From the NCBI RefSeq assembly GCF_900115395.1, contig NZ_FOWE01000003.1, positions 186,001-250,000 on the forward strand: DNA of 64,000 bases, given 5' to 3'. Positions 8,110-18,409 of this stretch are shown here, piece by piece. Position 1 is the first letter of the stretch. Every line of letters starts with the position of its first letter. The position numbers were made by a program, and so were the translations under genes. A model generated the notes under the pieces. It was not told the DNA's origin. It was given only the letters and a program-made list of their open reading frames with translations, and made no database searches. This DNA comes from Geodermatophilus obscurus (lineage in GTDB: Bacteria; Actinomycetota; Actinomycetes; Mycobacteriales; Geodermatophilaceae).

Positions 8110-9228
8110 GTGCGAGTCCTCCACGTGACCCAGCCGACGGTCGCGGGCGTTCCGGTCGTCGTACGCGACCTCGTGGCCGACCAGGCGGCCTGCGGGTGGC
8201 AGGTCGCCGTCGCCGCCCCTCCGGAGGGCGACCTCCCCGGGTGGTTGGCCGACCTGCAGGTCCTCCACCTGCCCTGGCAGGCCTCCCGGGAGCCGGGGCC
8301 GACCGTCCCCCGCGAGGTCGTACGGCTCCGCCGGCTGATCGGTGAGTTCGCCCCCGACCTCGTGCACCTGCACAGCGCCAAGGCGGGTCTGATCGGGCGC
8401 GTGGCGCTCCGGGGCGGGCGGCCCACCGTCTTTCAGCCGCACGCGTGGTCCTTCGAGGCAGCCGAGGGGCCCGTCGCCCGGATGGCCCGGGCGTGGGAAC
8501 GCTTCGCCGCGCGGTGGACCGACCTCCTCGTGTGCGTCAGCGACGACGAGCGGCAACGCGGGGAGCACGCGGGCGTCCGTGCACGGACGATCATCCTCCC
8601 CAACGGCATCGACCTCGGCCGGTACCGGGTGACCGGGCCGGCCGATCGGAGCCGTGCGCGGCGCGAGCTGGGCCTGGCGGACCGACCGACCGTCGTCTGC
8701 GTCGGGCGGCTCGCGCGGCAGAAGGGGCAGGACGTGCTGCTCGACTGCCTGCCGGAACTGCGTGGCCGGGTGCCCGAGGTGCAGACGGTGCTCGTCGGTG
8801 ACGGCCCGGACGCGGCGGATCTGCGCGCACGTGCCGGGGAGCAGGTGGTCTTCGCCGGGGCCCGCAGCGACGTCCGTCCGTGGTTGACCGCCGCCGACGT
8901 CGTCGCGCTGCCGAGCCGCTGGGAAGCCGGCCTCTCGCTGGTGGCGATGGAGGCCATGGCACTCGGACGGCCGGTGGTCTCCGCCGACGTCGCAGGCGCG
9001 CGGGCTGCGTTGGGCGGAGCAGGAGCCGTCGTCGACCGGGAGGACCCGCGGGCACTCGCGCTGGCCCTGGCGGTCCGGCTGGAGGACCCCGCGCTGGCCG
9101 AGCGAGAGGGTCGGGCCGGTCGGCGGGCGGTCGAGTCCTCCCACGACCTCGCCGTGACCAGCCGCCGCGTCCGCGAGGCGTATCGCCTGGTGGTGCCGGA
9201 CGGGGTGCAGGGCGACGGGGTCGGGTGA
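8110..9228 (+). CDS. GT4 glycosyltransferase
   Basis: 372 residues with a typical GT-B layout. The N-terminal acceptor domain opens with RVLHVTQPTVAGVPVVVRDL. The C-terminal donor domain has VCVGRLARQKGQDVLL, the VLVGDGPD segment and the EX7E motif EAGLSLVAMEAMALGRPVV near residue 280. Predicted to add one sugar during assembly of the cell-surface glycan encoded around it. A GGAG site lies about 8 bases before the GTG. It appears to be a single-gene unit with its own promoter (TAGCAT at 8055), followed by a long non-coding stretch. Confidence 0.88.
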   Translation: MRVLHVTQPTVAGVPVVVRDLVADQAACGWQVAVAAPPEGDLPGWLADLQVLHLPWQASREPGPTVPREVVRLRRLIGEFAPDLVHLHSAKAGLIGRVALRGGRPTVFQPHAWSFEAAEGPVARMARAWERFAARWTDLLVCVSDDERQRGEHAGVRARTIILPNGIDLGRYRVTGPADRSRARRELGLADRPTVVCVGRLARQKGQDVLLDCLPELRGRVPEVQTVLVGDGPDAADLRARAGEQVVFAGARSDVRPWLTAADVVALPSRWEAGLSLVAMEAMALGRPVVSADVAGARAALGGAGAVVDREDPRALALALAVRLEDPALAEREGRAGRRAVESSHDLAVTSRRVREAYRLVVPDGVQGDGVG

Positions 9229-9440
9229 GGCGCGGGCGTACCCGGCGCACGCGGAGGAGGCGGCAAGCCGGTCGGGCCGACCAGGTCCCGGACTCGCGCC
9301 ACGCGGCTGGCACGACCTGCACGTCCTCGGATCGGCGTCGATCAATGCCGTCCTCATGAGTCACCTGTGGCCGTCCCGGTTGCGGAGGGTCTTCCTGCGT
9401 TGACTGGGTGTCACCGCGGGGCCTGTCGTGACCCGGCGAA

Positions 9441-9467
9441 GCCACGGGACGTTGCCCGTCCCGTGGC
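9441..9467 (+). terminator. Perfect 11-bp hairpin (terminator or regulatory stem-loop)
   Basis: GCCACGGGACG and its exact complement flank a 5-base loop (TTGCC). There is no T-run, as is common in high-GC actinobacteria. It lies about 210 bases after the GT4 stop and about 190 before the next gene, so either terminator or leader structure is possible. The rest of 9229-9657 contains no convincing gene. Confidence 0.4.
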
Positions 9468-9572
9468 AACGGCACATGACGCCACGGAATGGACAATCGA
9501 CGCTGGGTAGTTGAACGTTCACCCGCGCGGTGATCAAAAGGTTGTGCACTTTCGTTCCGCTCCGGGTCCGGT

Positions 9573-9578
9573 TAGGGT
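9573..9578 (+). promoter_or_regulatory. Candidate -10 box (TAGGGT) for the first sugar-phosphate transferase
   Basis: GTTAGGGT stands out in an A/T-richer patch (9530-9580) about 80 bases before the ATG at 9658. TTTCGT at 9550 is a weak -35 at 17-base spacing. This is the longest gene-free stretch of the left region (about 430 bases), consistent with a main promoter of the biosynthetic genes that follow. Confidence 0.3.
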
Positions 9579-9657
9579 TGACCCGCGCCGGTCGACGACG
9601 TCCCGGCGCACACGGGGCAGTCGGTCACGGGCCGGCACATTCACGGGGGTTCCATCC

Positions 9658-11163
9658 ATGGCACTGCTCGACGTCCGCGAACGGAACGACCACGCCACGC
9701 CCGACGCCATCGGTCGCAACTGGCTGTGGCTCGCCCCTCGACTCCGCGGGGAGGGGACGGCCGCCCGACGCGCCTGGCGGCGGTCCTACGTGCAGCACCT
9801 CGTCCTCCTGGACGGCCTGGCCGCTCTCGTCGCCGCTGGCGTCGGGTCACTCGTCCCCGAGGGTGGGCCCCTCATGGGACGGGCAGCGAGCGTCTCCCTC
9901 GTCGTCGCCCTGCCGTTCGTGTGGCTGGGCGCGATGTTGGTCGCCCGCGCCTACGAGCAGCGCTACCTCTGGGTCGGTCCCGAGGAGTTCCGGCGGGTCT
10001 TCTCCGCCGCCGCGCTCCTCCTCGCCACGGTCGGCACGGTGTCCTGGGCGTTCAAGCTCGAGGTCGCGCGCAGCTTCGTCGTGGTCGCGCTGCCGCTGGC
10101 CACCGTCCTGACCCTGGCCGCCCGCCTGGTCCTGCGGCTGCGTCTGCGCGCCGAGCGCACCGGCGGTCGCCACGTGCAGACCGCCGTGCTGGTCGGTCAC
10201 CGCAGTGGCGTCGCGGCCCTCAGCGCCCAGATGGAGCGCGACGCCCGGCACGGCTACCGCGTCATCGGCTGCTGCCTGCCCATCTCGGCCGGCGACCGCG
10301 ACGTCTTCGACGGCCTGCCGGTCCTGGGCGGCCTCGAGGAGGTCGCCGACGTCGTGCGCCGCTACGAGATCGACACCGTGGCCGTCCTGCCGTCCCCCGA
10401 ACTCGACGGCGCACGACTGCGCAAGCTCGGCTGGGACCTGGAGGACACCGAGGCCGAGCTGCTGCTGGCCCCCGCGGTGACCGAGGTGGCCGGGCCCCGC
10501 GTGCACGTGCGGCCGGTCGCCGGACTGCCCCTCATGCACGTCGAGCGACCCGAGTTCACGGGGGTGCGCCGGATCGTCAAGGACGTCGTCGACCGCACCG
10601 CTGCGGGGTTCGGCGTCCTGGTCCTCCTGCCCCTCCTGGCCACACTGGCGGTGCTGGTCAAGGTCACCAGCCGAGGTCCGGTGTTCTTCCGGCACGAGCG
10701 CATCGGCCGCGAGGGCCGGCCGTTCCAGGTCCTGAAGTTCCGCAGCATGGTCGTCGACGCGGACAAGGTCGAGACCGGCCTGCACGACCAGAACGAGGGC
10801 AACACGGTGCAGTTCAAGATGCGCCGCGACCCCCGGGTGACCCGCATCGGCGCGTTCATGCGGCGCTACTCCCTGGACGAACTGCCCCAGCTGTTCAACG
10901 TCCTCGGCGGGAGCATGAGCCTCGTCGGCCCCCGCCCGCACGTCACCCGCGAGGTCAAGCAGTACGGCTTCGACATGCGCCGGCGGCTGCTGGTCAAGCC
11001 GGGCATCACCGGCCTCTGGCAGGTCAGCGGCCGCTCGGACCTGTCCTGGGACGACGCGGTCCGGCTTGACGTCCGCTACGTGGAGAACTGGTCGCTGACC
11101 TTCGACGCCATGATCCTGTGGAAGACCGTGGGCGCCGTCCTCCGCGGATCCGGAGCCTACTGA
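9658..11163 (+). CDS. Polyprenyl-phosphate sugar-1-phosphate transferase (initiating transferase), first copy
   Basis: 501 residues. Four N-terminal membrane helices (within about residues 45-165), a Rossmann-like CoA-binding fold (about 170-290, [13 protein letters not shown]), a fifth helix, and a C-terminal bacterial sugar transferase domain (about 305-501). The last contains [33 protein letters not shown] and [14 protein letters not shown], all hallmarks of WbaP/CpsE-type enzymes. They load a hexose-1-phosphate onto undecaprenyl phosphate and so start a repeat unit. It ends in ...GSGAY, very like the third copy (14592-16130), which suggests paralogy. The ATG was chosen over upstream in-frame codons because the conserved N-terminus starts there. 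Confidence 0.9.
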   Translation: MALLDVRERNDHATPDAIGRNWLWLAPRLRGEGTAARRAWRRSYVQHLVLLDGLAALVAAGVGSLVPEGGPLMGRAASVSLVVALPFVWLGAMLVARAYEQRYLWVGPEEFRRVFSAAALLLATVGTVSWAFKLEVARSFVVVALPLATVLTLAARLVLRLRLRAERTGGRHVQTAVLVGHRSGVAALSAQMERDARHGYRVIGCCLPISAGDRDVFDGLPVLGGLEEVADVVRRYEIDTVAVLPSPELDGARLRKLGWDLEDTEAELLLAPAVTEVAGPRVHVRPVAGLPLMHVERPEFTGVRRIVKDVVDRTAAGFGVLVLLPLLATLAVLVKVTSRGPVFFRHERIGREGRPFQVLKFRSMVVDADKVETGLHDQNEGNTVQFKMRRDPRVTRIGAFMRRYSLDELPQLFNVLGGSMSLVGPRPHVTREVKQYGFDMRRRLLVKPGITGLWQVSGRSDLSWDDAVRLDVRYVENWSLTFDAMILWKTVGAVLRGSGAY

Positions 11164-11323
11164 GCAACGACCGCGCGTAGCCAATCCCAGCCATTCCGTG
11201 ACCTCTTCCGGAAGCCACACTCCAATGGCTGAGGGATTCGTCGTCCGAATGGTGTCGGGTGTGTTCCGGGTGGCACCATCCCCGGGACCGTGCCGCGACG
11301 TGGCACGGTGACGGGGGAGGACC

Positions 11324-12787
11324 ATGGTCGACGCCACGGGGGGCGGGGCCGCGTCGGGTGCGAGGACGCGGGCTCCTGATCGCAGGGTGCGCTTGCGGGT
11401 CGCGGACGAGCGGGAGGTGCGTCCTGTCGGCACGCCGGCGTCCGAGCCCTGGTGGCTGCGGCGCGGAGTCGGGCCCTACCTGGTCCTCGCCGACGTCGTG
11501 GCCTTCGCCGTCGCCACCGCCATCACGCTCCCGGGATCGCTGACCGCGCACGGCCTCGCGCTGGGGTTCCTCCTGCTGGTGTTCTGGCGCGCCGGCCTCT
11601 ACCGGTCGCGACTGACCCTCTCATTGCTCGACGACCTGCCCTATGTCCTGGCCGCCGTGATCGTCGCCTGGACGTTCAAGGTGGCGGCGTTCTCCGTGGT
11701 CGCGGGCATCGACCCCCCGGGCCGCCAGGTCGTGCACATCGTCGTCCTGCTGGCGACCGTGCTGGTCGTCCGTATGGTGGCCTACCGCGTCGTCCACACC
11801 GCCCGGTGCCGCGGATTCGTCCGGCACCGCACGCTCGTCGTCGGCGCCGGGCAGGTCGGGGTGCGCGTGGCCGCCACCCTGCTGGAGCGGCACAACTACG
11901 GTCTCGACCCGATCGGCTTCCTCGACGCCAACGCGCCGGGGGACGACGCGGCTCTGCTGCCGCTGCCACTGCTCGGCGGGTACGGGCGGCTCGCACAGGT
12001 CATCCGGGAGCAGGCCGTCCGCGACGTCATCGTCGCCTACGGCGGGGTCGACGAGGACGAGCTCGTCGACATCCTGCGCACCTGCGACCGCCTCGACGTC
12101 GAGGTCTTCATCGTGCCGCGGCTCTTCGAGCTGCACGACTCCAACCGCTACACCGACGAGATCTGGGGGATCCCGCTGGTCCGCCGGCGGCGGTCGGTCT
12201 ACCGCAGCCCCTGGTGGCGGGCCAAGCGGCTGGTCGACGCGGTCGTGGCCGCGGTGTCCCTGCTGCTGCTGACCCCCGTCCTCGCCGCCTGCGCACTCGC
12301 CGTCCGCCTCGAGGGAGGCCCCGGGATCATCTTCCGGCAGGAGCGCGTCGGGCTGGACGGACGCCCGTTCCAGGTGCTGAAGTTTCGGTCGCTCAAGCCG
12401 GTGGACGAGGGCGAGTCGCGGACGCAGTGGAACATCAAGCACGACGACCGGCTGGGGCCGGTGGGCCGGTTCCTGCGGGCATCCTCGCTCGACGAGCTGC
12501 CGCAGCTGTGGAACATCCTCCGGGGCGACATGAGCCTGGTCGGCCCGCGGCCGGAGCGGCCGCACTTCGTCGACCAGTTCTCCGCGCACATCCCGCGGTA
12601 CACCGCGCGTCACCGGGTGCCGGCGGGGCTCACCGGCTGGGCGCAGTCGCACGGTCTGCGCGGGGACACCTCGATCGAGGACCGTGCCCGATTCGACAAC
12701 TACTACATCGAGAACTGGTCGCCGTGGCTCGACGTCAAGATCGTCCTGAAGACCGTGGGACAGGTGCTCCGGCGCCAGGGCGGGTGA
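11324..12787 (+). CDS. Polyprenyl-phosphate sugar-1-phosphate transferase, second copy (divergent subtype)
   Basis: 487 residues with the same overall plan: N-terminal helices, a Rossmann domain starting TLVVGAGQVGVRVA (about 167-180), a membrane hairpin, and a C-terminal sugar transferase domain with [34 protein letters not shown] and GLTGWAQ. The GLTGWAQ variant and the ERPHF segment put it in a different subgroup (WcaJ-like, often glucose-specific) from the copies at 9658 and 14592. A strong GGGGAGGA precedes the ATG. It overlaps the following small membrane protein by GTGA. The upstream gap (11164-11323) contains a spaced 8-base inverted repeat (CAGCCATT at 11188, AATGGCTG at 11224) of unknown meaning. 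Confidence 0.9.
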   Translation: MVDATGGGAASGARTRAPDRRVRLRVADEREVRPVGTPASEPWWLRRGVGPYLVLADVVAFAVATAITLPGSLTAHGLALGFLLLVFWRAGLYRSRLTLSLLDDLPYVLAAVIVAWTFKVAAFSVVAGIDPPGRQVVHIVVLLATVLVVRMVAYRVVHTARCRGFVRHRTLVVGAGQVGVRVAATLLERHNYGLDPIGFLDANAPGDDAALLPLPLLGGYGRLAQVIREQAVRDVIVAYGGVDEDELVDILRTCDRLDVEVFIVPRLFELHDSNRYTDEIWGIPLVRRRRSVYRSPWWRAKRLVDAVVAAVSLLLLTPVLAACALAVRLEGGPGIIFRQERVGLDGRPFQVLKFRSLKPVDEGESRTQWNIKHDDRLGPVGRFLRASSLDELPQLWNILRGDMSLVGPRPERPHFVDQFSAHIPRYTARHRVPAGLTGWAQSHGLRGDTSIEDRARFDNYYIENWSPWLDVKIVLKTVGQVLRRQGG

Positions 12788-13008
12788 CCCTGGACGGCAC
12801 CCTCCGCTGGCTGTTCGCCGTCGTGGCGGCCGCGATGCTCACCGCCTTCGCCGTGCTCCTCGTGACCGGGGAGTACCACAACGAGGGGCCGGTGCTCCTG
12901 CGCGTCGCCCACGGGCACGGAATTCACCGCGGCGACGTCTTCGTGCTCACCGGCTGGGCCGCCGGGTTGCTCTCGCTGTCCGGGCTGCTGTGGGGGCGGC
13001 GGCGCTGA
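12784..13008 (+). CDS. Small membrane protein with two predicted helices
   Basis: 74 residues starting at a GTG that overlaps the stop of the sugar transferase (GTGA). Two hydrophobic helices, at about residues 9-28 and 50-68, flank a polar, His-containing loop (HGHGIHRGD), and the protein ends in a basic cluster (GRRR). G/C at third positions is strong. I do not recognise a family. Tight coupling to the transferase suggests an accessory membrane subunit, but that is inference only. Confidence 0.55.
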   Translation: MTLDGTLRWLFAVVAAAMLTAFAVLLVTGEYHNEGPVLLRVAHGHGIHRGDVFVLTGWAAGLLSLSGLLWGRRR

Positions 13009-13011
13009 TCC

Positions 13012-13143
13012 TCAGGCCACCGTGCGGCGGAGCAGCGCCTCCACCGGCGTGATCCCGCACAGGGCGACGGTCACCAGCACGCAACCGTGCTCGGCGACGA
13101 GCACGTGCAGCGCCAGCCACGTCGACCCGAGGAGGAAAGCCAC
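13012..13143 (-). CDS. Possible small hydrophobic protein downstream of the LCP gene
   Basis: A 43-residue frame from GTG 13143 reads AFLLGSTWLALHVLVAEHG, then a second hydrophobic stretch and VEALLRRTVA. Nearly every third codon position is G/C. The frame is the same as that of the LCP gene and follows its TGA by 25 codons, so it could be a separate small gene or a remnant of a longer LCP C-terminus. No clear ribosome site. Unknown function. Confidence 0.3.
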   Translation of the reverse strand: MAFLLGSTWLALHVLVAEHGCVLVTVALCGITPVEALLRRTVA

Positions 13144-13218
13144 GACCGCATCCTGGTCGCTCCCGGGTGCGATCCGGCAGGCCGCTGAGGTGTCCGTGAC
13201 GGGTGGGGGAGGAGAGTC

Positions 13219-14301
13219 TCAGCGGGGCACGTCGGGCAGGGCCTGGTCGCCGAACTCGTCGGCGTTCTGCCACAGCGAGTCGTTGCGCAGGTAGGCCCAC
13301 ATGTGCTCGCCGGCGACCTCGTCGAGGTACACGACGCTGGCCGATCCCTCCGTGCCGGTGCCGAGCACGGGTGCGGTGAAGGAGTCGACGGCCTCCGGCC
13401 GCAGGTCGCGCATCGAGTACGCGAGCGACAGCAGGTCGGCGTCGCCCAGGGTGTCGTCGACGGCGACGGCGCTGGTCACTGCCAGCAGCGCCGCGTCGAG
13501 CCGGCCGGGGTCGGCCAGGACTCCCGAGAGGGACAACTGGGTGAACACCGCCTCCATGAACTGCTGCTGACGGCGCACGCGGTCGAAGTCGCCGCCGGTG
13601 AGCCCGTAGCGCTGCCCGAGGTACCAGCGGGCCCGATCGCCGTCGAGGTGGTTGACGCCGGCAGTGAAGGTGTAGGGCCCCCAGCTCGTCGTCTCGGCGA
13701 CGACCACGTCGACCCCGCCCAGCGCGTCGGTGACCTCGGTGATGCCCTCGAAGTCGATGGCGACGTAGTGGTCGATGCGGACGCCGGTCACCTGCTCCAC
13801 CGTCTGGATCAGGAGTGGTGGCCCACCGAGGGCGTACGCGGAGTTGATCTTGCCCATCCCGTGGCCGGGGACGTCCACCCACGAATCACGCGGAATCGAC
13901 ACCAGCTGCGCGTGCTGCCGGTCGCCGGAGAAGCGGGCGATCATCACCGCGTCGGACCGGCCGCCCTCGGCGATGCCCTCGGCCGTGGTGCCGCGACTGT
14001 CGGTGCCGACCAGCAGGAAGGTCACCGGCTCGTCCGCGGCCTCCTCGGTGGGCGTCGCCGGCGCGGGCCGAGCCTCCTCGTCCAGACCGGCGAAGACGTC
14101 GGTGACCCGCTCGATGTTGCCCGCGTAGCGCTGCGTCAGGAACCACAGCCCGCCACCCGCCAGCGCTACCACGAGGGCGACGAGGACCGCGAGGGCGACG
14201 AGGAGGCGCCGGAGCCCCCGCCGACGACGGCGCGGCCGCACCTCGGCGGCGGGCTCGTCGACCACGAGCGTGGACCGCGCGCCGTCCCGTTCGTCACTCA
14301 C
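13219..14301 (-). CDS. LytR-CpsA-Psr (LCP) family polymer-to-wall ligase
   Basis: 360 residues: a cytoplasmic basic N-terminus (RPRRRRRGLRR), one membrane helix at about 33-53, then an extracytoplasmic LCP domain with FLLVGTDSRG, GRSDAVMIARF, LVSIPRDSWVDVPGHGMGKINSAYALGG and a DFDRVRRQQQFM segment. The Arg/Asp residues of these motifs bind the pyrophosphate of the lipid-linked polymer. LCP proteins transfer teichoic-acid, arabinogalactan or capsule-type polymers from polyprenyl diphosphate to peptidoglycan, so this is a likely last step for glycans made here. The GTG at 14301 has a G-rich site upstream and a TAGCCT -10 box (14336 to 14331). Confidence 0.9.
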   Translation of the reverse strand: MSDERDGARSTLVVDEPAAEVRPRRRRRGLRRLLVALAVLVALVVALAGGGLWFLTQRYAGNIERVTDVFAGLDEEARPAPATPTEEAADEPVTFLLVGTDSRGTTAEGIAEGGRSDAVMIARFSGDRQHAQLVSIPRDSWVDVPGHGMGKINSAYALGGPPLLIQTVEQVTGVRIDHYVAIDFEGITEVTDALGGVDVVVAETTSWGPYTFTAGVNHLDGDRARWYLGQRYGLTGGDFDRVRRQQQFMEAVFTQLSLSGVLADPGRLDAALLAVTSAVAVDDTLGDADLLSLAYSMRDLRPEAVDSFTAPVLGTGTEGSASVVYLDEVAGEHMWAYLRNDSLWQNADEFGDQALPDVPR

Positions 14302-14330
14302 AGTGCCCCCCGTGGCTGGTCGTCCCCCCG

Positions 14331-14336
14331 AGGCTA
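14331..14336 (-). promoter_or_regulatory. -10 box (TAGCCT) for the LCP gene
   Basis: TAGCCT on the - strand lies 30 bases upstream of the LCP GTG, giving a predicted leader of about 23 bases that contains the G-rich ribosome site. It sits next to the large palindrome at 14362. Confidence 0.4.
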
Positions 14337-14361
14337 GGGAGGGACCGGCGCTCTCCGCTCC

Positions 14362-14387
14362 TCGTCCCACCCCGTGGGGTGGGACGA
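14362..14387. promoter_or_regulatory. 26-bp near-perfect palindrome in a divergent control region
   Basis: Two exact 12-base arms (TCGTCCCACCCC and its complement) flank a 2-base centre (GT). It lies between the divergent LCP and sugar transferase genes, 26 bases upstream of the LCP -10 box. The two-base centre is poor for an RNA hairpin but typical of a dimeric repressor site, so an operator is the better reading. Confidence 0.45.
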
Positions 14388-14591
14388 CCCGGCGCGACGG
14401 CGCGGCCCCGAGGTCGTGACCGTCGGTCACCCCTGGCCGCCGGGCTCCCCCATCGGGATGGAGAAGGGACGTCCGGGCCCCCTCGATCCCCGCGGCCCCT
14501 CAGGTCCGGGTCCTCTGGCGCCGATGGTGGCGGCGACGACCACGTCCCCGCCGGTGCCGCCGGGGGACACGGGGACCAGGGGAGGACCAGC

Positions 14592-16130
14592 GTGACCGCC
14601 AGTACCACCGTGCCGCCGACGCCGGGCGACGACGCACCACGACCGGTGCGGGCGTTGTCCCTGACCGGCGCGGAGGAGCGCCTCCCCGGACCGCTCCTCG
14701 ACCGGCCGGTCTACGACCCGTTCTCCGCCCGGCGCCGCAGGACGCCCGAGTGGCTGGTGTCCTACACGCTGGCGCTGGCCGTCGGGGACCTGCTCGCCGT
14801 CGTCGGCGGCCTGACGCTCGCCGCCGTGGTGCCGTCCGGCACCGCCGTGGGCTCCGTGCCCACTGCGGTCCTGCTCTGCCTGGCGTGGCCCGTCCTGCTG
14901 TCGGCTGCCGGCGCCTACGCCGAGCGCCGCCTCGGTACGGGGGACGACGAGTACCGCCGCGTCCTCCTCGCCGGCCTCCTGGCGGCGACCACGCTGGGCG
15001 TCACCGCCGCGGTGCACCCTTCACCCCTGCTCCACCGGCTGCTGCTCGTCGCGGCACCGCCAGCGCTGCTCGTCACGGTACTGGGCCGGCTGCTCAACCG
15101 GCGGCGGCTGCACGCGGCCCGCCGCCGCGGCCTCATGACCAAGCGGGTCGTCGTCCTCGGCCGCGACGTCGCCGTGGCGGACCTGGTCCGCCGCCTGCGG
15201 CGGGACACGACCGCGGGCCTGCGGGTCGTCGGCGCCTGCGTGCCCCGGCCCGAGGACGCCGTGGCCGTCCGCGCCGAGGGCGTACCCGTGATCGGCACCC
15301 TGGCCGGCGCCGCGCGCGCCATAGACGACGCGCGGGCGGACGCCGTCGTGGTGGCCTCGGCCAGTGAGACCGCGGGCGAGTACCTCCGGGACCTCACCTG
15401 GCGGCTCGAGGGCACCAACATCGAGGTCCTCGTCGGCCCCGGCCTGGTGGAGGTCGCCTCCAACCGGCTGCAGGTCCGGCCGACGTCGACCATCCCGCTC
15501 ATCCAGGTCCAGGAGCCGGAGTTCCGCGGCTGGCGCCGGCTGGCCAAGTCGTTGCTCGACCGTGCCGTCGCCGGTGTGGCGCTCGTCGTGTTCTCACCGT
15601 TCCTCGTCGCCGTCGCGGTCGCCGTCCGCGCCACGAGCCGCGGGCCGGCGCTGTACCGGCACCGGCGCATCGGCAAGCGCGGCCGGGAGTTCGACCTGCT
15701 GAAGTTCCGCAGCATGGTGGCCGACGCCGACTCCCGCATCGAGGCCCTCCTGGTGCTCAACGAGGGCAACGACGTGCAGTTCAAGATGCGCCGCGACCCG
15801 CGGGTCACCCGAGTCGGCGCCTTCCTGCGGTCGTTCTCCTTGGACGAGCTGCCGCAGCTGGTCAACGTGCTCAAGGGCGACATGTCCCTGGTGGGGCCAC
15901 GCCCCCACGTGACCCGTGAGGTGGAGCAGTACGGCGCGGACATGCACCGCCGGCTGCTGGTGAAGCCCGGCATCACCGGCCTCTGGCAGGTCAGCGGCCG
16001 GTCGGACCTGTCCTGGGACGAGTCGGTCGAGCTCGACGTCCGGTACGTCGAGAACTGGTCCCTGGGCCTGGACCTGGCGATCCTGTGGCGCACCGCCCGC
16101 GCGGTGCTGCACCGCGACGGGGCCTACTGA
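14592..16130 (+). CDS. Polyprenyl-phosphate sugar-1-phosphate transferase, third copy
   Basis: 512 residues with N-terminal helices (about 57-165), a Rossmann segment (KRVVVLGRDVAVADLV near 180), a fifth helix and a C-terminal sugar transferase domain carrying [37 protein letters not shown] and [14 protein letters not shown]. The last third is strikingly similar to the enzyme at 9658-11163 ([38 protein letters not shown]), so the two are paralogues. GGGGAGGA precedes the GTG start. It heads a unit leading to dTDP-rhamnose synthesis genes. The substrate sugar is unknown. Confidence 0.9.
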   Translation: MTASTTVPPTPGDDAPRPVRALSLTGAEERLPGPLLDRPVYDPFSARRRRTPEWLVSYTLALAVGDLLAVVGGLTLAAVVPSGTAVGSVPTAVLLCLAWPVLLSAAGAYAERRLGTGDDEYRRVLLAGLLAATTLGVTAAVHPSPLLHRLLLVAAPPALLVTVLGRLLNRRRLHAARRRGLMTKRVVVLGRDVAVADLVRRLRRDTTAGLRVVGACVPRPEDAVAVRAEGVPVIGTLAGAARAIDDARADAVVVASASETAGEYLRDLTWRLEGTNIEVLVGPGLVEVASNRLQVRPTSTIPLIQVQEPEFRGWRRLAKSLLDRAVAGVALVVFSPFLVAVAVAVRATSRGPALYRHRRIGKRGREFDLLKFRSMVADADSRIEALLVLNEGNDVQFKMRRDPRVTRVGAFLRSFSLDELPQLVNVLKGDMSLVGPRPHVTREVEQYGADMHRRLLVKPGITGLWQVSGRSDLSWDESVELDVRYVENWSLGLDLAILWRTARAVLHRDGAY

Positions 16131-16242
16131 CACATGGCCCATCCCCCCATGTGGGGGCGTGGCGCGTCCGCACGACCGCCCGGACCGGGCCGGTGCGGGA
16201 GGATCGGACCGAGCCGCCGACGGGGTGGCCGACGAGACGTGA

Positions 16243-18092
<1,850 letters not shown>

Positions 18093-18140
18093 GTGCCGTC
18101 CCGCCGGGCGCCGCCCCACCGGGACCGCTGATGGGGCACC

Positions 18141-18314
18141 ATGCTGCCCATGTCCGCAGAGCCCCGACCGGTCCGAGCCGGCGAGTGGCGTCCGGCCGGG
18201 CCCGTGCCGGCCCGGCGGTGTCTGTGGCACCGGTTCTCCTGGGCCGGTGAGGACGCCTTCAGCGGCGCGAGCCTCTACGCCTGCCGCTGCGGCGCCGTCC
18301 GTCCCGCTCCCTGA
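18141..18314 (+). CDS. Small Cys/His-containing protein of unknown function
   Basis: A 57-residue frame between rfbD and the UDP-glucose dehydrogenase gene. It starts at ATG 18141 (a second ATG lies at 18150) and ends in RCGAVRPAP. Third positions are nearly all G/C. It has a compact pattern of metal-ligand candidates: Cys-x3-His (RRCLWHRF) and Cys-x-Cys (YACRCG), which could form a small zinc site. Aromatic residues (WHRFSW) recall small zinc-ribbon proteins, but I cannot name a family. No strong ribosome site is visible. Confidence 0.5.
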   Translation: MLPMSAEPRPVRAGEWRPAGPVPARRCLWHRFSWAGEDAFSGASLYACRCGAVRPAP

Positions 18315-18409
18315 CGGTTCCCCCGACACGGGGGTCCTGCGGGCGACCCGCGGGCGGTCGTGGTGCACTTCGGTGTCGGAGCGGCCCGTGGTCGGGGAAG
18401 GGGACGTCG

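Noticed and set aside
9361..9549. 62-codon - strand frame in the long gap before the first sugar transferase
   Set aside because: Third positions are not G/C-biased, there is no ribosome site, and the frame crosses the perfect hairpin at 9441-9467.
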